Positions 53,881 to 62,586 of a stretch of DNA of 64,000 nucleotides are shown in pieces; position 1 is the stretch's first letter; each line of letters opens with the position of its first letter. The translations under genes were made by a program, and so were the position numbers. The stretch spans positions 62,001-126,000 of the forward strand of contig JAJDDY010000028.1 in the NCBI GenBank assembly GCA_029260075.1, in the 5' to 3' direction. Origin of the DNA: Phycisphaerae bacterium (lineage in GTDB: Bacteria > Planctomycetota > Phycisphaerae > UBA1845). The notes under the pieces were generated by a model that saw nothing but the letters and a program-made list of their open reading frames with translations, had not been told where the DNA came from and made no database searches.

Positions 53881-55146
53881 TCATTCCTGCAAACGACGGA
53901 TGTTCGCACCAACGCCGGCGAGTTTCTTTTCGATCTGCTCATACCCGCGATCAATGTGGTAGACGCGGTGGATGCGCGTGGTGCCCTTGGCTACGAGACC
54001 GCCGAGCACCAGCGCAGCCGACGCCCGTAGGTCTGACGCCATGACCTGCGCTCCGACAAGGCGCTTCACGCCTTCGATGATTACGGTTGGCCCCTCCTTG
54101 CGCAGCATCGCCCCCATACGGTTGAGTTCGCCGACGTGAAGAAAGCGGTCGGGGAAGACCTTCTCGGTGATCATGCTGTTGCCGTCCGCCAAACACAGCA
54201 GGACCATGAGTTGCGCCTGCAGATCGGTCGGGAAGCCCGGATAGGGTTGGGTGGTGGCTTGCACCGGTTCGAGCCGGCGCGATGAGGATACGGATATGCC
54301 TTGTTCGGCGCGTTCGATGATCACGCCGACGCGGCGCAAACGATCGACGACGGCTTGCAAGTGATCGATTCGCGCGTTGCGGACTTCGACGTCACCGTTT
54401 GTGATCGCCGCGGCAATCATGTATGTGCCGGCTTCGATGCGGTCGGCCACGATGGAGTGTTCCGTACCGGTCAGTGACTCAACACCTTCGATGACGATCT
54501 GTGGCGTGCCCTGACCGGAAATTCTCGCGCCGCAGGCGTTGAGGAACGCAGCCAGGTCGACGATTTCGGGCTCGCAAGCCGCCGAATCGATCACGGTTCG
54601 CCCCGTCGCCAGCGTCGCGGCCATCATCACGTTGGCGGTCGCGGTGACGGACGAACCGAACGGACCGCCAAGGAAAATATCCGTCCCGGTAAGTTTCTTC
54701 GCGCGCAATATGACGTCACCGTTAACCAGGTCATGATCAGCGCCGAGCCCTTCGAGCCCGCGAACGTGCAGGTCGATCGGTCGATCACCGATCGCGCATC
54801 CGCCGGGCATGGATACCTGAGCCCGCTTACGTTTCGCAAGCAGCGGTCCCATTACGCAGACGCTCGCACGCATCTTGTTCACAAGGTTGTATTCAGCACA
54901 GACGTTCATCTCGTCCTTGACACAGAGTCGCATGACGCCCTCGTCGTCGCGCTCCGCTTTGACACCAAGACGGGTCAGCAGCAGTTGCATCTGCCGGACA
55001 TCGGCGAGGTCCGGGACGTTGTGCAGCGTCGTTTCTCCGTCCACCAGAATGGAAGCGGCCATGATGGGTAGTGCTGCATTCTTGGCACCGCTGATATCAA
55101 TCGTGCCCTTGAGTCGCGCCCCGCCGACAATTTCAAGAAACTCCAT
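53881..55146 (-). CDS. murA: UDP-N-acetylglucosamine 1-carboxyvinyltransferase MurA
   Basis: 421 residues, full length. Transfers enolpyruvate from PEP to UDP-GlcNAc, the first committed step of peptidoglycan synthesis, in the cytoplasm. Family motifs: [23 protein letters not shown], the active-site loop with the fosfomycin-target Cys in [16 protein letters not shown], the conserved [28 protein letters not shown], and [18 protein letters not shown] 55146 has a weak AGGG upstream. It is followed upstream (same strand) by prmC with an 86 bp gap, so the two may be co-transcribed. Confidence 0.96.
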   Translation of the reverse strand: MEFLEIVGGARLKGTIDISGAKNAALPIMAASILVDGETTLHNVPDLADVRQMQLLLTRLGVKAERDDEGVMRLCVKDEMNVCAEYNLVNKMRASVCVMGPLLAKRKRAQVSMPGGCAIGDRPIDLHVRGLEGLGADHDLVNGDVILRAKKLTGTDIFLGGPFGSSVTATANVMMAATLATGRTVIDSAACEPEIVDLAAFLNACGARISGQGTPQIVIEGVESLTGTEHSIVADRIEAGTYMIAAAITNGDVEVRNARIDHLQAVVDRLRRVGVIIERAEQGISVSSSRRLEPVQATTQPYPGFPTDLQAQLMVLLCLADGNSMITEKVFPDRFLHVGELNRMGAMLRKEGPTVIIEGVKRLVGAQVMASDLRASAALVLGGLVAKGTTRIHRVYHIDRGYEQIEKKLAGVGANIRRLQE

Positions 55147-55232
55147 AGTTCAGCCCTATCAATCCGTTGATTATGCGTATCGCAGACAATGCTTATCGCA
55201 GGCTTCCAGCCTGCCCGCTAAGTCCTGTGCGC

Positions 55233-56147
55233 CTACTCGTCAGCGCCGCGTTGCCCAAACATGAGAACCCGATCACGACCGACGGTCCGGTCTTTCCACG
55301 TCGCGTGATGAACGATTGAGCCCCCGGTTTCGACCGCATCGATCACGGCGTCGGCTCGCCCGTCGTCGATCTCCACAAACACCACGCCCCGCGATTGTAA
55401 AAGGTTGGACGCTTCGGCGCCAATCGTGCGGTAGAACGACAACCCGTCGCCGCCGTCGCCCAGCGCCAGATGGGGTTCGAAGTCCTTGACCGCAGCATCC
55501 AAGTCAGCCATTCGGTCCGACGGGATGTACGGCGGGTTGGACATCAGCACGTCGAACCCGCCGGGTGGTACGCACTCCGCCGGTAGGGTCAGGCGGTCGG
55601 CTTCCACGAAGCGGCAGCGATCCGACACGCCATGTCGCGCGGCATTCTCGAGTGCGATCGCCAACGCATCGGGCGCGATATCAGCCGCCACCATGGTGGC
55701 TTCCTTAAGCTGCGTCAACAGTGCAATGGCGATGCACCCGCTTCCGGTTCCGACATCGAGCAACTTCGCCGCGGCGAGTGCAACGCTACGGCAATGATCG
55801 ATCACGCATTCAACGAGCACTTCGGTTTCCGGGCGGGGGATGAGCACGTCGCGGCTGACGCGGAACGTCAGCGAGAAGAATTCCTTTTGCCCAACGAGGT
55901 AAGCCGTCGGTTCGTGGTCCGCCGCCCGTTGCACCAGCTCACGAAAGCGTGTTCGCGGCTCAGCGTCCACTTCGCTTTCGAAACGCGCGTAGAGATCGAT
56001 GCGGCGGGTGGATAGGACGTGCGCCAAGAGCACTTCGGCGGACAATCGGGCGTCGGGCACGCCCTTGTCAGCCAGGTATTTCGACGTCCAGCCGATCAAC
56101 CGCCCGATGGTCCACTCGCATTCATGCACCTGCTCCGAAGCGCTCAT
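55233..56147 (-). CDS. prmC: Release factor glutamine methyltransferase PrmC
   Basis: 304 residues. Methylates the Gln of the GGQ motif in release factors RF1 and RF2. N-terminal helical domain (RLIGWTSKYLADKGVPDARLSAEVLLAHVL), the linker YLVGQKEFFSLTFRVSRDVLIPRPETE, the SAM motif I DVGTGSGCIAIAL and the catalytic NPPY in MSNPPYIPSD. No prfA lies next to it here; it is upstream of murA on the same strand. A few extra residues follow the usual C-terminus. Confidence 0.94.
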   Translation of the reverse strand: MSASEQVHECEWTIGRLIGWTSKYLADKGVPDARLSAEVLLAHVLSTRRIDLYARFESEVDAEPRTRFRELVQRAADHEPTAYLVGQKEFFSLTFRVSRDVLIPRPETEVLVECVIDHCRSVALAAAKLLDVGTGSGCIAIALLTQLKEATMVAADIAPDALAIALENAARHGVSDRCRFVEADRLTLPAECVPPGGFDVLMSNPPYIPSDRMADLDAAVKDFEPHLALGDGGDGLSFYRTIGAEASNLLQSRGVVFVEIDDGRADAVIDAVETGGSIVHHATWKDRTVGRDRVLMFGQRGADE

Positions 56148-56202
56148 GCGCCCGTTATATCAGAGATGATGCCGCGATGCGACGCATGGAATAGTGCGTG
56201 CG

Positions 56203-56270
56203 AGAAGGGATTCACGCACGAGCAAGAAGGGATTCACGCGCTGGGACGTGATTCCTATCTCGTCCCCGGG
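56203..56270 (+). repeat. Tandem GAGAAGGGATTCACGC words plus CTGGGACGTGATTCC
   Basis: Two copies of AGAAGGGATTCACGC followed by GCTGGGACGTGATTCCTATC. Related words at 57688-57772 and 57977-58023. Confidence 0.6.
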
Positions 56271-56367
56271 TGGATGAGGACCAACAAGAACGGCACCGGT
56301 CGTCAACCCGCGTACTCCGCGGGTGACGACCAGTGCCGCATCGATCGGTCGTTGGCGTAGCCGGGTG

Positions 56368-56694
56368 CTAGTGGCTGCCGACCGGGCAACCGCCCGTGTG
56401 CTGATGCTCTTCGCCGCCGTAGACTTCGTGTTTCGGTCGACCAGCCAGGATTTGCTCTTTGCCCCAGTTGGCTACATTCTTGAACGTGTCCGATGCGATG
56501 AACGCGTCGAACGCCGGCTTGCTGTTCCACTGCGAAACGATCAGATATTGGTGGGCGTCGTTGATCTGGCGGTACATGAATGTCTCGCCATGCCCCTCAA
56601 TTCCCTCCATCGCAGCGACGACCTTGTTGAAGGCGTTTTCGAATGTTTCTTCCTTGCCAGGTAGCACCTGGTAATTCATGCCAATCGTAACCAC
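56368..56694 (-). CDS. ABM-fold small monooxygenase-like protein
   Basis: 108 residues. Start GTG 56694 with GAGGAG seven bases upstream; the nearby ATG is out of frame. A single antibiotic-biosynthesis-monooxygenase/IsdG-like ferredoxin fold: VTIGMNYQVLPGKEETFENAFNKVV, TFMYRQINDAHQYLIVSQWNSKPAFDAFIASDTF, then a His/Cys-rich tail (EEHQHTGGCPVGSH) that could bind a metal or heme. Function unknown; such proteins act on quinones or heme. It stands alone between prmC and the divergent methyltransferase. Confidence 0.75.
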   Translation of the reverse strand: MVTIGMNYQVLPGKEETFENAFNKVVAAMEGIEGHGETFMYRQINDAHQYLIVSQWNSKPAFDAFIASDTFKNVANWGKEQILAGRPKHEVYGGEEHQHTGGCPVGSH

Positions 56695-56895
56695 GTCATT
56701 TCTCCTCTTTGCGAATTTGTGCGGTAGCGCCGTTCATCAATGCGGATCGGCGCCAACTGTTGCGAAGCCCAAGTACCGTAGTCTCTACTATGTTCGGACG
56801 ATTCGCAACAAGACTGTGCCAATCCGTACCCGGCGATGGCGGCGCCGCGAACTCGACCGTTGATCTTACGGCGCACTTCGTGCAAACTGACCCGG

Positions 56896-57672
56896 ATGCG
56901 AAGCAAGAAAAGCGACGAAACGGACCCCGCTTCCATTTTCAACAGGGCGGAGTGGTATGACCGCGGCATCAATTGGACCGCGCGGCTGGATCGGGAAATC
57001 CCTGTACTCACCGAGGTGTTCGGACCACCGGGAGAGGGTGGGATTCTCGACGCCGGGTGTGGCCCCGGGCGGCAGGCGTCGGCCCTGGCCAAAATGGGCT
57101 ATCGTGTGACCGGCGCTGATGCGAGCGAGGATATGCTCTCGATCGCACGGCGTGATGCGTCCGGCGGCGGTCCGAACTACGTCCTGGCCAGATACGATCA
57201 GATCAGCGAGCAAGTCGCGGACGGATTCGACGGAATCTACTGCCTGGGTAACGCCTTGGCGGCCGCTGGTTCGCGCGATGCCGTCAGAGATGCCCTGGCG
57301 CAATTCTCGCGATGCCTACGCGATCGTGGACGACTCTTTTTCCAGGTGCTCAACTTCCCACGAATGCGGACGGAACAGCCATGCACTAGGGGTCCGCGCG
57401 TGGCGTCGGTTGACGGCGTCGATTACATCTCCGTACGGCACTTTCATTTTGGCGAAGACGTCTGCCAGGTGACGAACGTCACGCTGTTCAACGCTGATGC
57501 GTGGACCATGCGTAGCCACAGTGGAACGCTCTATCCCGTCACGATTGACGAGCTGCGCGAATGGGCGGACGAGTTCTCGTTGCGTATTGATGACCTCTGG
57601 GGAAGCTACAAGCGAGAACCGTTCACGGCCGATCAATCCCCCGAAGTACTCTTGTTCGCAACGCGCGTTTGA
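56896..57672 (+). CDS. Class I SAM-dependent methyltransferase
   Basis: 258 residues from ATG 56896; an upstream in-frame start at 56836 gives a basic stretch without family character. Motif I is GILDAGCGPGRQASALAKMG, followed by VTGADASEDMLSIARR, GIYCLGNALAAAG and GRLFFQVLNFPRM. It is a small-molecule methyltransferase of the Methyltransf_25/11 type with a C-terminal beta-rich half. The substrate is not evident. The last 23 bases before the stop recur exactly at 58034-58056. Confidence 0.85.
   Translation: MRSKKSDETDPASIFNRAEWYDRGINWTARLDREIPVLTEVFGPPGEGGILDAGCGPGRQASALAKMGYRVTGADASEDMLSIARRDASGGGPNYVLARYDQISEQVADGFDGIYCLGNALAAAGSRDAVRDALAQFSRCLRDRGRLFFQVLNFPRMRTEQPCTRGPRVASVDGVDYISVRHFHFGEDVCQVTNVTLFNADAWTMRSHSGTLYPVTIDELREWADEFSLRIDDLWGSYKREPFTADQSPEVLLFATRV
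57647..57669 (+). repeat. 23-bp word at methyltransferase 3' end, first copy
   Basis: TACTCTTGTTCGCAACGCGC plus GTT; an exact second copy at 58034-58056. Confidence 0.8.
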
Positions 57673-57687
57673 CTGCACAGTCCCAAG

Positions 57688-57759
57688 CCTGCGTGTGCTG
57701 GGACGTGATCGCCTGCGTGTGCTGGGACGTGATTCCCTGTGTGTGCTGGGACGTGATTC
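57688..57759 (+). repeat. Three 24-bp tandem repeats
   Basis: Units at 57688-57711, 57712-57735 and 57736-57759, core CTGGGACGTGAT, with only two or three differing bases between units. The downstream words match those at 56241. Confidence 0.85.
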
Positions 57760-57785
57760 CCATCTCGTCCCCGACGCATTTTTTT

Positions 57786-57920
57786 GCGTGTGTGAGAAGA
57801 GGTATTTGACGGTTTGCGATGAACCGAGCCGCGCCCGTGAGGAAGCGGTTTGCGCCAGCGAGCCTGGTCGCTTCCCCACGGGCGCGGCTCGGATAGAGGC
57901 TTCTCACACACGTTCTAAGG
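57786..57920 (+). repeat. Family A-type element with AACGTGTGTGAGAAG termini
   Basis: Left GCGTGTGTGAGAAG (57786-) and right CTTCTCACACACGTTC near the end are inverted. Inside, CCGAGCCGCGCCCGTGAGGA pairs with CCCCACGGGCGCGGCTCGG. Confidence 0.8.
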
Positions 57921-58063
57921 ATTTCGATCCCGCACTACTTCGGGGCTAGGTGATCTGCGAAGAGCACGCTGGGGGTGCGAGAAAGGATTCACGCACCAGC
58001 AGCCGAGAAAGGTTCACGCACCAGCAACCGGACTACTCTTGTTCGCAACGCGCGTTGGACCGA
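57921..58063. other. Repeat-filled gap downstream of paaD
   Basis: Contains two copies of CGAGAAAGG(A)TTCACGCACCA near 57977-58018 and the second copy of the methyltransferase 3' word. No gene. Confidence 0.5.
58034..58056 (+). repeat. 23-bp word, second copy
   Basis: Identical to 57647-57669, seven bases before the 3' end of paaD. Confidence 0.8.
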
Positions 58064-58645
58064 TCAAAGCTCCACGGTCTTGAAATGCTCGAAGGACTGA
58101 AGGCACTTGTTGCAGTAGTGAATCGATCGGCATAGCGTAGGACCGAATAGCGATTCCACGACCGTTTCCGTCGAATCGCAAAAGGGGCAGGGCACGGTTT
58201 CGGCCGGTGGCATGACCGAGCTGGAAGTGCGGCCAATTTGATTCCCGCACGTCGACGCCAGCGGCGGCGCCAGGCCGAATTCCTTAAGCTTGCGACGCCC
58301 TGTCTCCGTCAGTCGATCTGAAGTCCACGGCGGGTCGAACACCGTGTTGACCGTCACATCGTCTTCGCCCGCGCGTTCGACAGCCGAGCGAATCTCGTCA
58401 CAGATCATCTCGACCGCCGGGCAGCCGACGAACGTTGGTGTTACATCGACCACGACGCAAGTCCCGCCGATCCGTACGCCGGCAACAATACCCAGATCGA
58501 CGATGCTGAGCACCGGGATTTCCGGATCGGTTACACTCGCGACCGCCTGCCACACAGCCTCAAGACGCCCCGCGTCGGCGGATGTGTCGGCGGTCCCCCG
58601 GTCGGGGCCATATTGCGCTCGTCGCTCGGCGTCGCTATTGGCCAT
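58064..58645 (-). CDS. paaD: Phenylacetyl-CoA epoxidase accessory protein PaaD
   Basis: 193 residues from ATG 58645; GTG/ATG 58657 overlapping paaC is possible. MIP18/DUF59 domain (DPEIPVLSIVDLGIVAGV, VTPTFVGCPAVEMI), then a C-terminal zinc-finger-like unit CPFCDSTETVVESLFGPTLCRSIHYCNKC. PaaD is needed for a functional PaaABCE ring-epoxidising complex, probably in Fe centre or Fe-S maturation. Typical PaaD proteins are about 165 residues; the extra part is an N-terminal polar leader. Last gene of the paa operon; paaE does not follow. Confidence 0.92.
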   Translation of the reverse strand: MANSDAERRAQYGPDRGTADTSADAGRLEAVWQAVASVTDPEIPVLSIVDLGIVAGVRIGGTCVVVDVTPTFVGCPAVEMICDEIRSAVERAGEDDVTVNTVFDPPWTSDRLTETGRRKLKEFGLAPPLASTCGNQIGRTSSSVMPPAETVPCPFCDSTETVVESLFGPTLCRSIHYCNKCLQSFEHFKTVEL

Positions 58646-58650
58646 GGGAT

Positions 58651-59439
58651 TCACCATTTCGCAGCGGGGTCGATTTTGTACACGATTTGCATATCGTTGA
58701 GTAACGAGGTCAGCGATTCCGGGTGATGCCCCACACGACCGCCGTACGCCGCTTGGGCGGTCTCCGGTTGTTCGAGCCCGGCGTCCGCAAGCACCGGCGC
58801 CACGGCCGATTCCCACTGACGGCGCAACTCCTCCTCGCGAGGACAGATGCCCGCGAGCGTTAGCGGCTCATCCGCTGCCGTAGGTTCAAACAACCCGAGG
58901 GCGTGGGGGTAGGCTTCGTACAACGCCGTTTGCATTCGCTCATGGCTTTCGTCGGTCGCGTTGCCAAGTCGCAGAACCCAACTTCGCCCGTGCATCAGAT
59001 GATACTTTTCTTCGGATCGAATTTTTCGCGCAGCCTGCGCCAGCGGCACGAGCGTTCCTTCGCACAGTGCCGTGAGGCGCACGGTTTCAGAGGCGTCGTA
59101 GAGGAACTGTCGAAGCAGGCAAAAGGCCCAGTTCTTGTCGTTGGCCAAACTGACCAGCGACGCGCAGCGGTATTCGCGAGGCTTACGTGAAAAAGCGATC
59201 GTATCGGGATCGGGTTCGCCCAGTGCATGCAGCATTTGATAGTAGACTTGCGCATGTCCCATCTCGTCTTGGGCCATGGAGGAAAACGCGATGTCTTCCT
59301 CCAGAATTGGCGCCAAACCGGTCCACTCGGAGTTGCGGTGTCCCAGGACCAGCTCGTCATCGCCAAGGCGATAGAGCAGGTCGACCAAGGCATCGCGGGT
59401 TACGGTCGTCAGGTCATCAAACGACTCGATTGGTTTCAT
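58651..59439 (-). CDS. paaC: Phenylacetyl-CoA epoxidase structural subunit PaaC
   Basis: 262 residues, ATG 59439 overlapping the paaB stop (ATGA). Ferritin-like helical protein: DLLYRLGDDELVLGHRNSEWTGLAPILEEDIAFSSMAQDEMGHAQVYY, LLRQFLYDASETVRL and KIRSEEKYHLMHGRSW. PaaC pairs with PaaA in the 1,2-phenylacetyl-CoA epoxidase but has lost full di-iron activity in known systems, acting as the structural partner. Its end is followed directly by paaD. Confidence 0.94.
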   Translation of the reverse strand: MKPIESFDDLTTVTRDALVDLLYRLGDDELVLGHRNSEWTGLAPILEEDIAFSSMAQDEMGHAQVYYQMLHALGEPDPDTIAFSRKPREYRCASLVSLANDKNWAFCLLRQFLYDASETVRLTALCEGTLVPLAQAARKIRSEEKYHLMHGRSWVLRLGNATDESHERMQTALYEAYPHALGLFEPTAADEPLTLAGICPREEELRRQWESAVAPVLADAGLEQPETAQAAYGGRVGHHPESLTSLLNDMQIVYKIDPAAKW

Positions 59440-59744
59440 GATGATTGATCCTGATCGACGTCCTTCGATCGAATGGTTTTTGGCGTCTTGTATCCCCACG
59501 ACTCGCGGTAGCTCTTGTCCGTTTCGTGCGCGAACATGTCGGCGTCTTCATAGTCGCTGGCGGTGATGGCTTCGACCGGCACGACCCAAAGATTGACGCA
59601 CGCCTGTCGTCGGGCGTACTGCTCTTTCGCAAGAAGCAGCGCCATCTCCGGGTCCGTCGCGTGGACCGAGCCCACATACATGTGCGGATCGCCCCTCGCC
59701 TGCTGATGAAACACTTCGTAGATAGGCCACTGTGTGTCGGTCAT
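59436..59744 (-). CDS. paaB: Phenylacetyl-CoA epoxidase subunit PaaB
   Basis: 102 residues from ATG 59744; the frame continues to 59951 but the family begins at MTDTQWPIYEVFHQQARGDPHMYVGSVHA. The conserved ATDPEMALLLAKEQYARRQACVNLWVVP follows. PaaB bridges PaaAC dimers in the epoxidase. The C-terminus (KTPKTIRSKDVDQDQSS) is longer than the core. It lies 37 bp downstream of paaA and is coupled to paaC. Confidence 0.93.
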   Translation of the reverse strand: MTDTQWPIYEVFHQQARGDPHMYVGSVHATDPEMALLLAKEQYARRQACVNLWVVPVEAITASDYEDADMFAHETDKSYRESWGYKTPKTIRSKDVDQDQSS

Positions 59745-59781
59745 GGTTTCATGCTCGTTCGTTCTTTGCTTGTCGTGTTGA

Positions 59782-60768
59782 TCAGTTTGCTGAGGGCATC
59801 GGAACGGATCGCCCAGCCGCAGCAGCGGCAAGCGCCTCGCGCACCCATTGGCCGTTTTCATGGGCCATACGCCGTGTGGCGATTCGGTCGCGCGACATCG
59901 GTCCGCCGCCGCGAACCACACGTACGAATTCCTCCCAATCCGGTTCGGCATAGTGCCAATGGTTTGTCTCTTTGTCGTGCCGGATGCTCTTGTCGGGGAC
60001 GGTAAGCTTGAGGTCGAAAATCTTCGGCACGAACTGGTTGAGAAACTGCTGACGCTGCTCGTCGTTCGTCTTGAGTTTGATCCGCCAGCGAACCAGAAGC
60101 TTGGTATGTGTGGAGACCTTATCCGACGGTCCGTGGAACATCATGATCGGCGCCCACCAACGGTCCAGCGCCTCTTGAAGCATTTCATGCTGCGCCCGCG
60201 TGCCGGTCGCCATGGTGAAGCACATTTCATACCCGTGCTTCATGTGAAATGCCTCTTCGTAGCAAATACGCTTCAACGCTCGTGCGTATGGGCCGTACGA
60301 GCCCTCCGACATCATCGCTTGGTTGATGATCGCGGCGCCGTCAATCAGCCACGCGATGATCGCCACGTCTGCCCACGTTTCCGACGGATAGTGAAACACA
60401 TTGGAAAACTTACTCTTGCCGGCGATGAGTGACTCGATCAATTCCTCACGACTCGGTCCCAGTGTTTCGGCCGCGCGATAGAGTAGCTGCGCATGACCCA
60501 CTTCGTCCTGCACCTTCGCAACCAACGCCATTTTCCGCTTGAACGTCGGCGCGTGCGGTATCCACTTACCCTCGGGCAGAGCGCCGCAGATTTCGCTGTT
60601 GGCGTGTACGTGAATCAGGCGAATGAGCTGCTGTCGGTATTGATCGGGCATCCAGTCAGCCGGTTCGATCTTTTCACCGCGGTTGATTCGGGCTTCGAAC
60701 TCAGCCAACCGGTGATCGTATTCCTGCGGCGATAGGCCGTTGAGTTCGTTTGCTACTGCCGTAACCAT
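59782..60768 (-). CDS. paaA: Phenylacetyl-CoA epoxidase catalytic subunit PaaA
   Basis: 328 residues, full length. Di-iron carboxylate oxygenase that epoxidises the aromatic ring of phenylacetyl-CoA with O2 and electrons from PaaE. Iron ligands come from E-x-x-H pairs: [17 protein letters not shown] and [15 protein letters not shown]. The conserved [45 protein letters not shown] segment is present. First gene of paaABCD, 114 bp after the tetR gene on the same strand. Confidence 0.95.
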   Translation of the reverse strand: MVTAVANELNGLSPQEYDHRLAEFEARINRGEKIEPADWMPDQYRQQLIRLIHVHANSEICGALPEGKWIPHAPTFKRKMALVAKVQDEVGHAQLLYRAAETLGPSREELIESLIAGKSKFSNVFHYPSETWADVAIIAWLIDGAAIINQAMMSEGSYGPYARALKRICYEEAFHMKHGYEMCFTMATGTRAQHEMLQEALDRWWAPIMMFHGPSDKVSTHTKLLVRWRIKLKTNDEQRQQFLNQFVPKIFDLKLTVPDKSIRHDKETNHWHYAEPDWEEFVRVVRGGGPMSRDRIATRRMAHENGQWVREALAAAAAGRSVPMPSAN

Positions 60769-60882
60769 GTCACCATCCTATGTGTTGCAGAATTTCTCGA
60801 ACAACGCCTCATCGTGTTACGCGACCATATGACTCCGCCGTTGTCACACGCGGCTGACGATCGCGCTCGGTTATTCAATCCG

Positions 60883-61467
60883 TCACGGTCCCGCACGACG
60901 CAGTCCGTCGAACAGCATGTTGGTCATCTTTCGCGCGATCTGATCCGGCGCCATGGAACCGCCTGCGCGATACCACAGATAGATCCAATTGATCGACGAG
61001 AGAATCAGCAGCGTGGCGAATTTTTCATCTAAGTCAGCGAAGGTGCCGTCGCGAATACATGCCCGGACCAACGATCGAAAGAGTTGTTCATAGGCGTCGC
61101 GCCGAGCGGCGAATTCGCCGCGCCGCGGCTGGCTTAGGTGTCGCCACTGTGTGGAATAGACTGACGCCGCCGTAACGTTGGCTGTGACTACTTCGACGTG
61201 CCCGACGATCGCCCGGCGCAGTTTTTCCGTCGGCAGCAAGTCGGCGTCCACGATTGGTTCGATCATCGCAAAGAATCGATCCGCCGCGTTGCCCACACTT
61301 TCCCACAGCAGGTCTTCTTTGGTCTCGATGTGCGTATATAGGCTTCCGGCTTTGATGCCCAACGCGTCGGCGATTTCGCGAACGCTCGTGGCTTGGAATC
61401 CGCGATCGGCAAAGAGCAACTCCGCCGTCGTCAACACCTGCTCACGTCTATGTGTGGTTGCGTCCAT
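60883..61467 (-). CDS. TetR/AcrR-family regulator
   Basis: 194 residues. N-terminal TetR HTH: TAELLFADRGFQATSVREIADALGIKAGSLYTHIETKEDLLW. C-terminal ligand domain of the type seen in regulators of acyl-CoA pathways (AASVYSTQWRHLSQPRRGEFAARRDAYEQLFRSLVR, INWIYLWYRAGGSMAPDQIARKMTNMLFDGL). Lying upstream of paaABCD on the same strand with a dyad operator 9 bp before its start, it probably represses itself and perhaps the paa genes, with an acyl-CoA as inducer (inference). Confidence 0.9.
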   Translation of the reverse strand: MDATTHRREQVLTTAELLFADRGFQATSVREIADALGIKAGSLYTHIETKEDLLWESVGNAADRFFAMIEPIVDADLLPTEKLRRAIVGHVEVVTANVTAASVYSTQWRHLSQPRRGEFAARRDAYEQLFRSLVRACIRDGTFADLDEKFATLLILSSINWIYLWYRAGGSMAPDQIARKMTNMLFDGLRRAGP

Positions 61468-61476
61468 TGCTAAATC

Positions 61477-61496
61477 CCTAACAAGCGCTTGCTAGG
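61477..61496. promoter_or_regulatory. TetR operator candidate
   Basis: CCTAACAAGCGCTTGCTAGG, a 20-bp dyad with one mismatched pair around CAAGCGCTTG, just upstream of the regulator start codon. Not found upstream of paaA. Confidence 0.7.
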
Positions 61497-62019
61497 TGAA
61501 GCATACATCATGCAGAGGCACTTGGCAATCCGCGCCGTAGAAGTCTCGTGCTTGGGCGTGCATGACACTATTGGCGGCTTGCGAATCATCGAACCTGTGC
61601 GCGATTCAGTCCGCGCCGTAGCTCTTGTCAGAGCCCCGAGCGCAAGCGAGCGGGTCGCGACACGTTTGATTGACCGCCCAAGACCCGGCGCTGGTGTTTC
61701 GGGCTCTGAAAGCTGCCCGCCGATTGTGTCACGAACCCCGTGCTTGGTTCGGATCTGTTCGGGCCGTAGGTCTACTCAGCCGCCAGCGTACGTCGGTGAC
61801 ACGGAAGTGGCACTGGATGCGTCGATGATCCACCGTGCGGACATATTCGAACTTGGCGTGACCGGTGCCCCACTAACGGTACCAAACCCTTGGGCTTCGG
61901 ATCCCCGAATACCCTGCAAGACGACGATGATACGCAATATTCGGATAATTCATTGTTTTTCCTTGAACTCGGCGACCGGTCATGGGATACTCTCAACTAT
62001 CGGCCCCGGAGACTTACCT
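61497..62019. other. Intergenic with family D inverted repeat, no gene seen
   Basis: The frame open upstream of 62020 is not a plausible protein. Holds the element at 61628. Confidence 0.5.
61628..61709. repeat. Family D inverted repeat
   Basis: TCAGAGCCC (61628-61636) pairs with GGGCTCTGA (61701-61709). Interior AGCGCAAGCGAGCGGG. Related to 36303-36390. Confidence 0.6.
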
Positions 62020-62548
62020 ATGAACACCAGCGCCAGAGGTGTCACGCTGTTCGTCGTGGCGGGTTTTTTCGTACTCCCACATGTCGCGCTTGCCCAGGTG
62101 AATCCGCTTCGGATCATTGCTGATACGGATACGATTGTTCCCGGTCAGGTGGTTCCCTTCCAGATTTTTGCGCAGCTTCAGGGCGTGGACCCTGCTATCA
62201 GCGGGCGCAACATCGTCTTCGGTGCTTGCTGCCCCACGGGGATCTATGGCTGGTTCGACGACGAACTTCGTGTCATTGTCAATACCAACTCGACGTTTCC
62301 TGGTTCGGGCAATCCGCTGGGATTTGATCTGGCGTCGGGTAGCAGTCCCTCGATCAGCGGACGCAACGTGGCCTTCTCGTAATGTTCCCATGGAACACAC
62401 GATCGACGGAATCTACGGGCGCATCATCGATCCACCGGTACCGGCAACTTCTACGTGGTCGTTGATTGTGTTGACCGTGATGTTGCTAGGAGTAGGCACC
62501 TTCGTTGTCATACGGAGGGGCGCTCGCACGAGTCGAACAGACGACTGA
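62020..62548 (+). pseudogene. Frameshifted exported protein with CTERM-type sorting tail
   Basis: ATG 62020 after GGAG; signal peptide VTLFVVAGFFVLPHVALAQ. The body has a repeat of the form ISGRNIVFGACCPTGIYGWFDDELR and a second SISGRNVAFS that stops at TAA 62380-62382. Skipping one base (T 62380) continues NVPMEHTIDGIYGRI, matching the first repeat, and then VPATSTWSLIVLTVMLLGVGTFVVIRRG, a PEP/IPTL-CTERM-like tail of hydrophobic helix plus Arg cluster. The intact protein would be about 175 residues. With the frameshift only 120 residues are made and the sorting tail is lost. Confidence 0.7.
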
Positions 62549-62586
62549 GGAATTTCAAACGAACCTCGAATACAGGAGAGACCGAA

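Noticed and set aside
56676-57092. Minus-strand frame over the methyltransferase 5' region
   Set aside because: Shadow of the methyltransferase gene; no family pattern.
57690-57760. CRISPR array
   Set aside because: Three 24-bp units are directly adjacent with no spacers and no cas genes.
61489-62019. 177-codon N-terminal extension of the CTERM protein
   Set aside because: Signal peptide and RBS place the start at 62020; the extension crosses the family D repeat.
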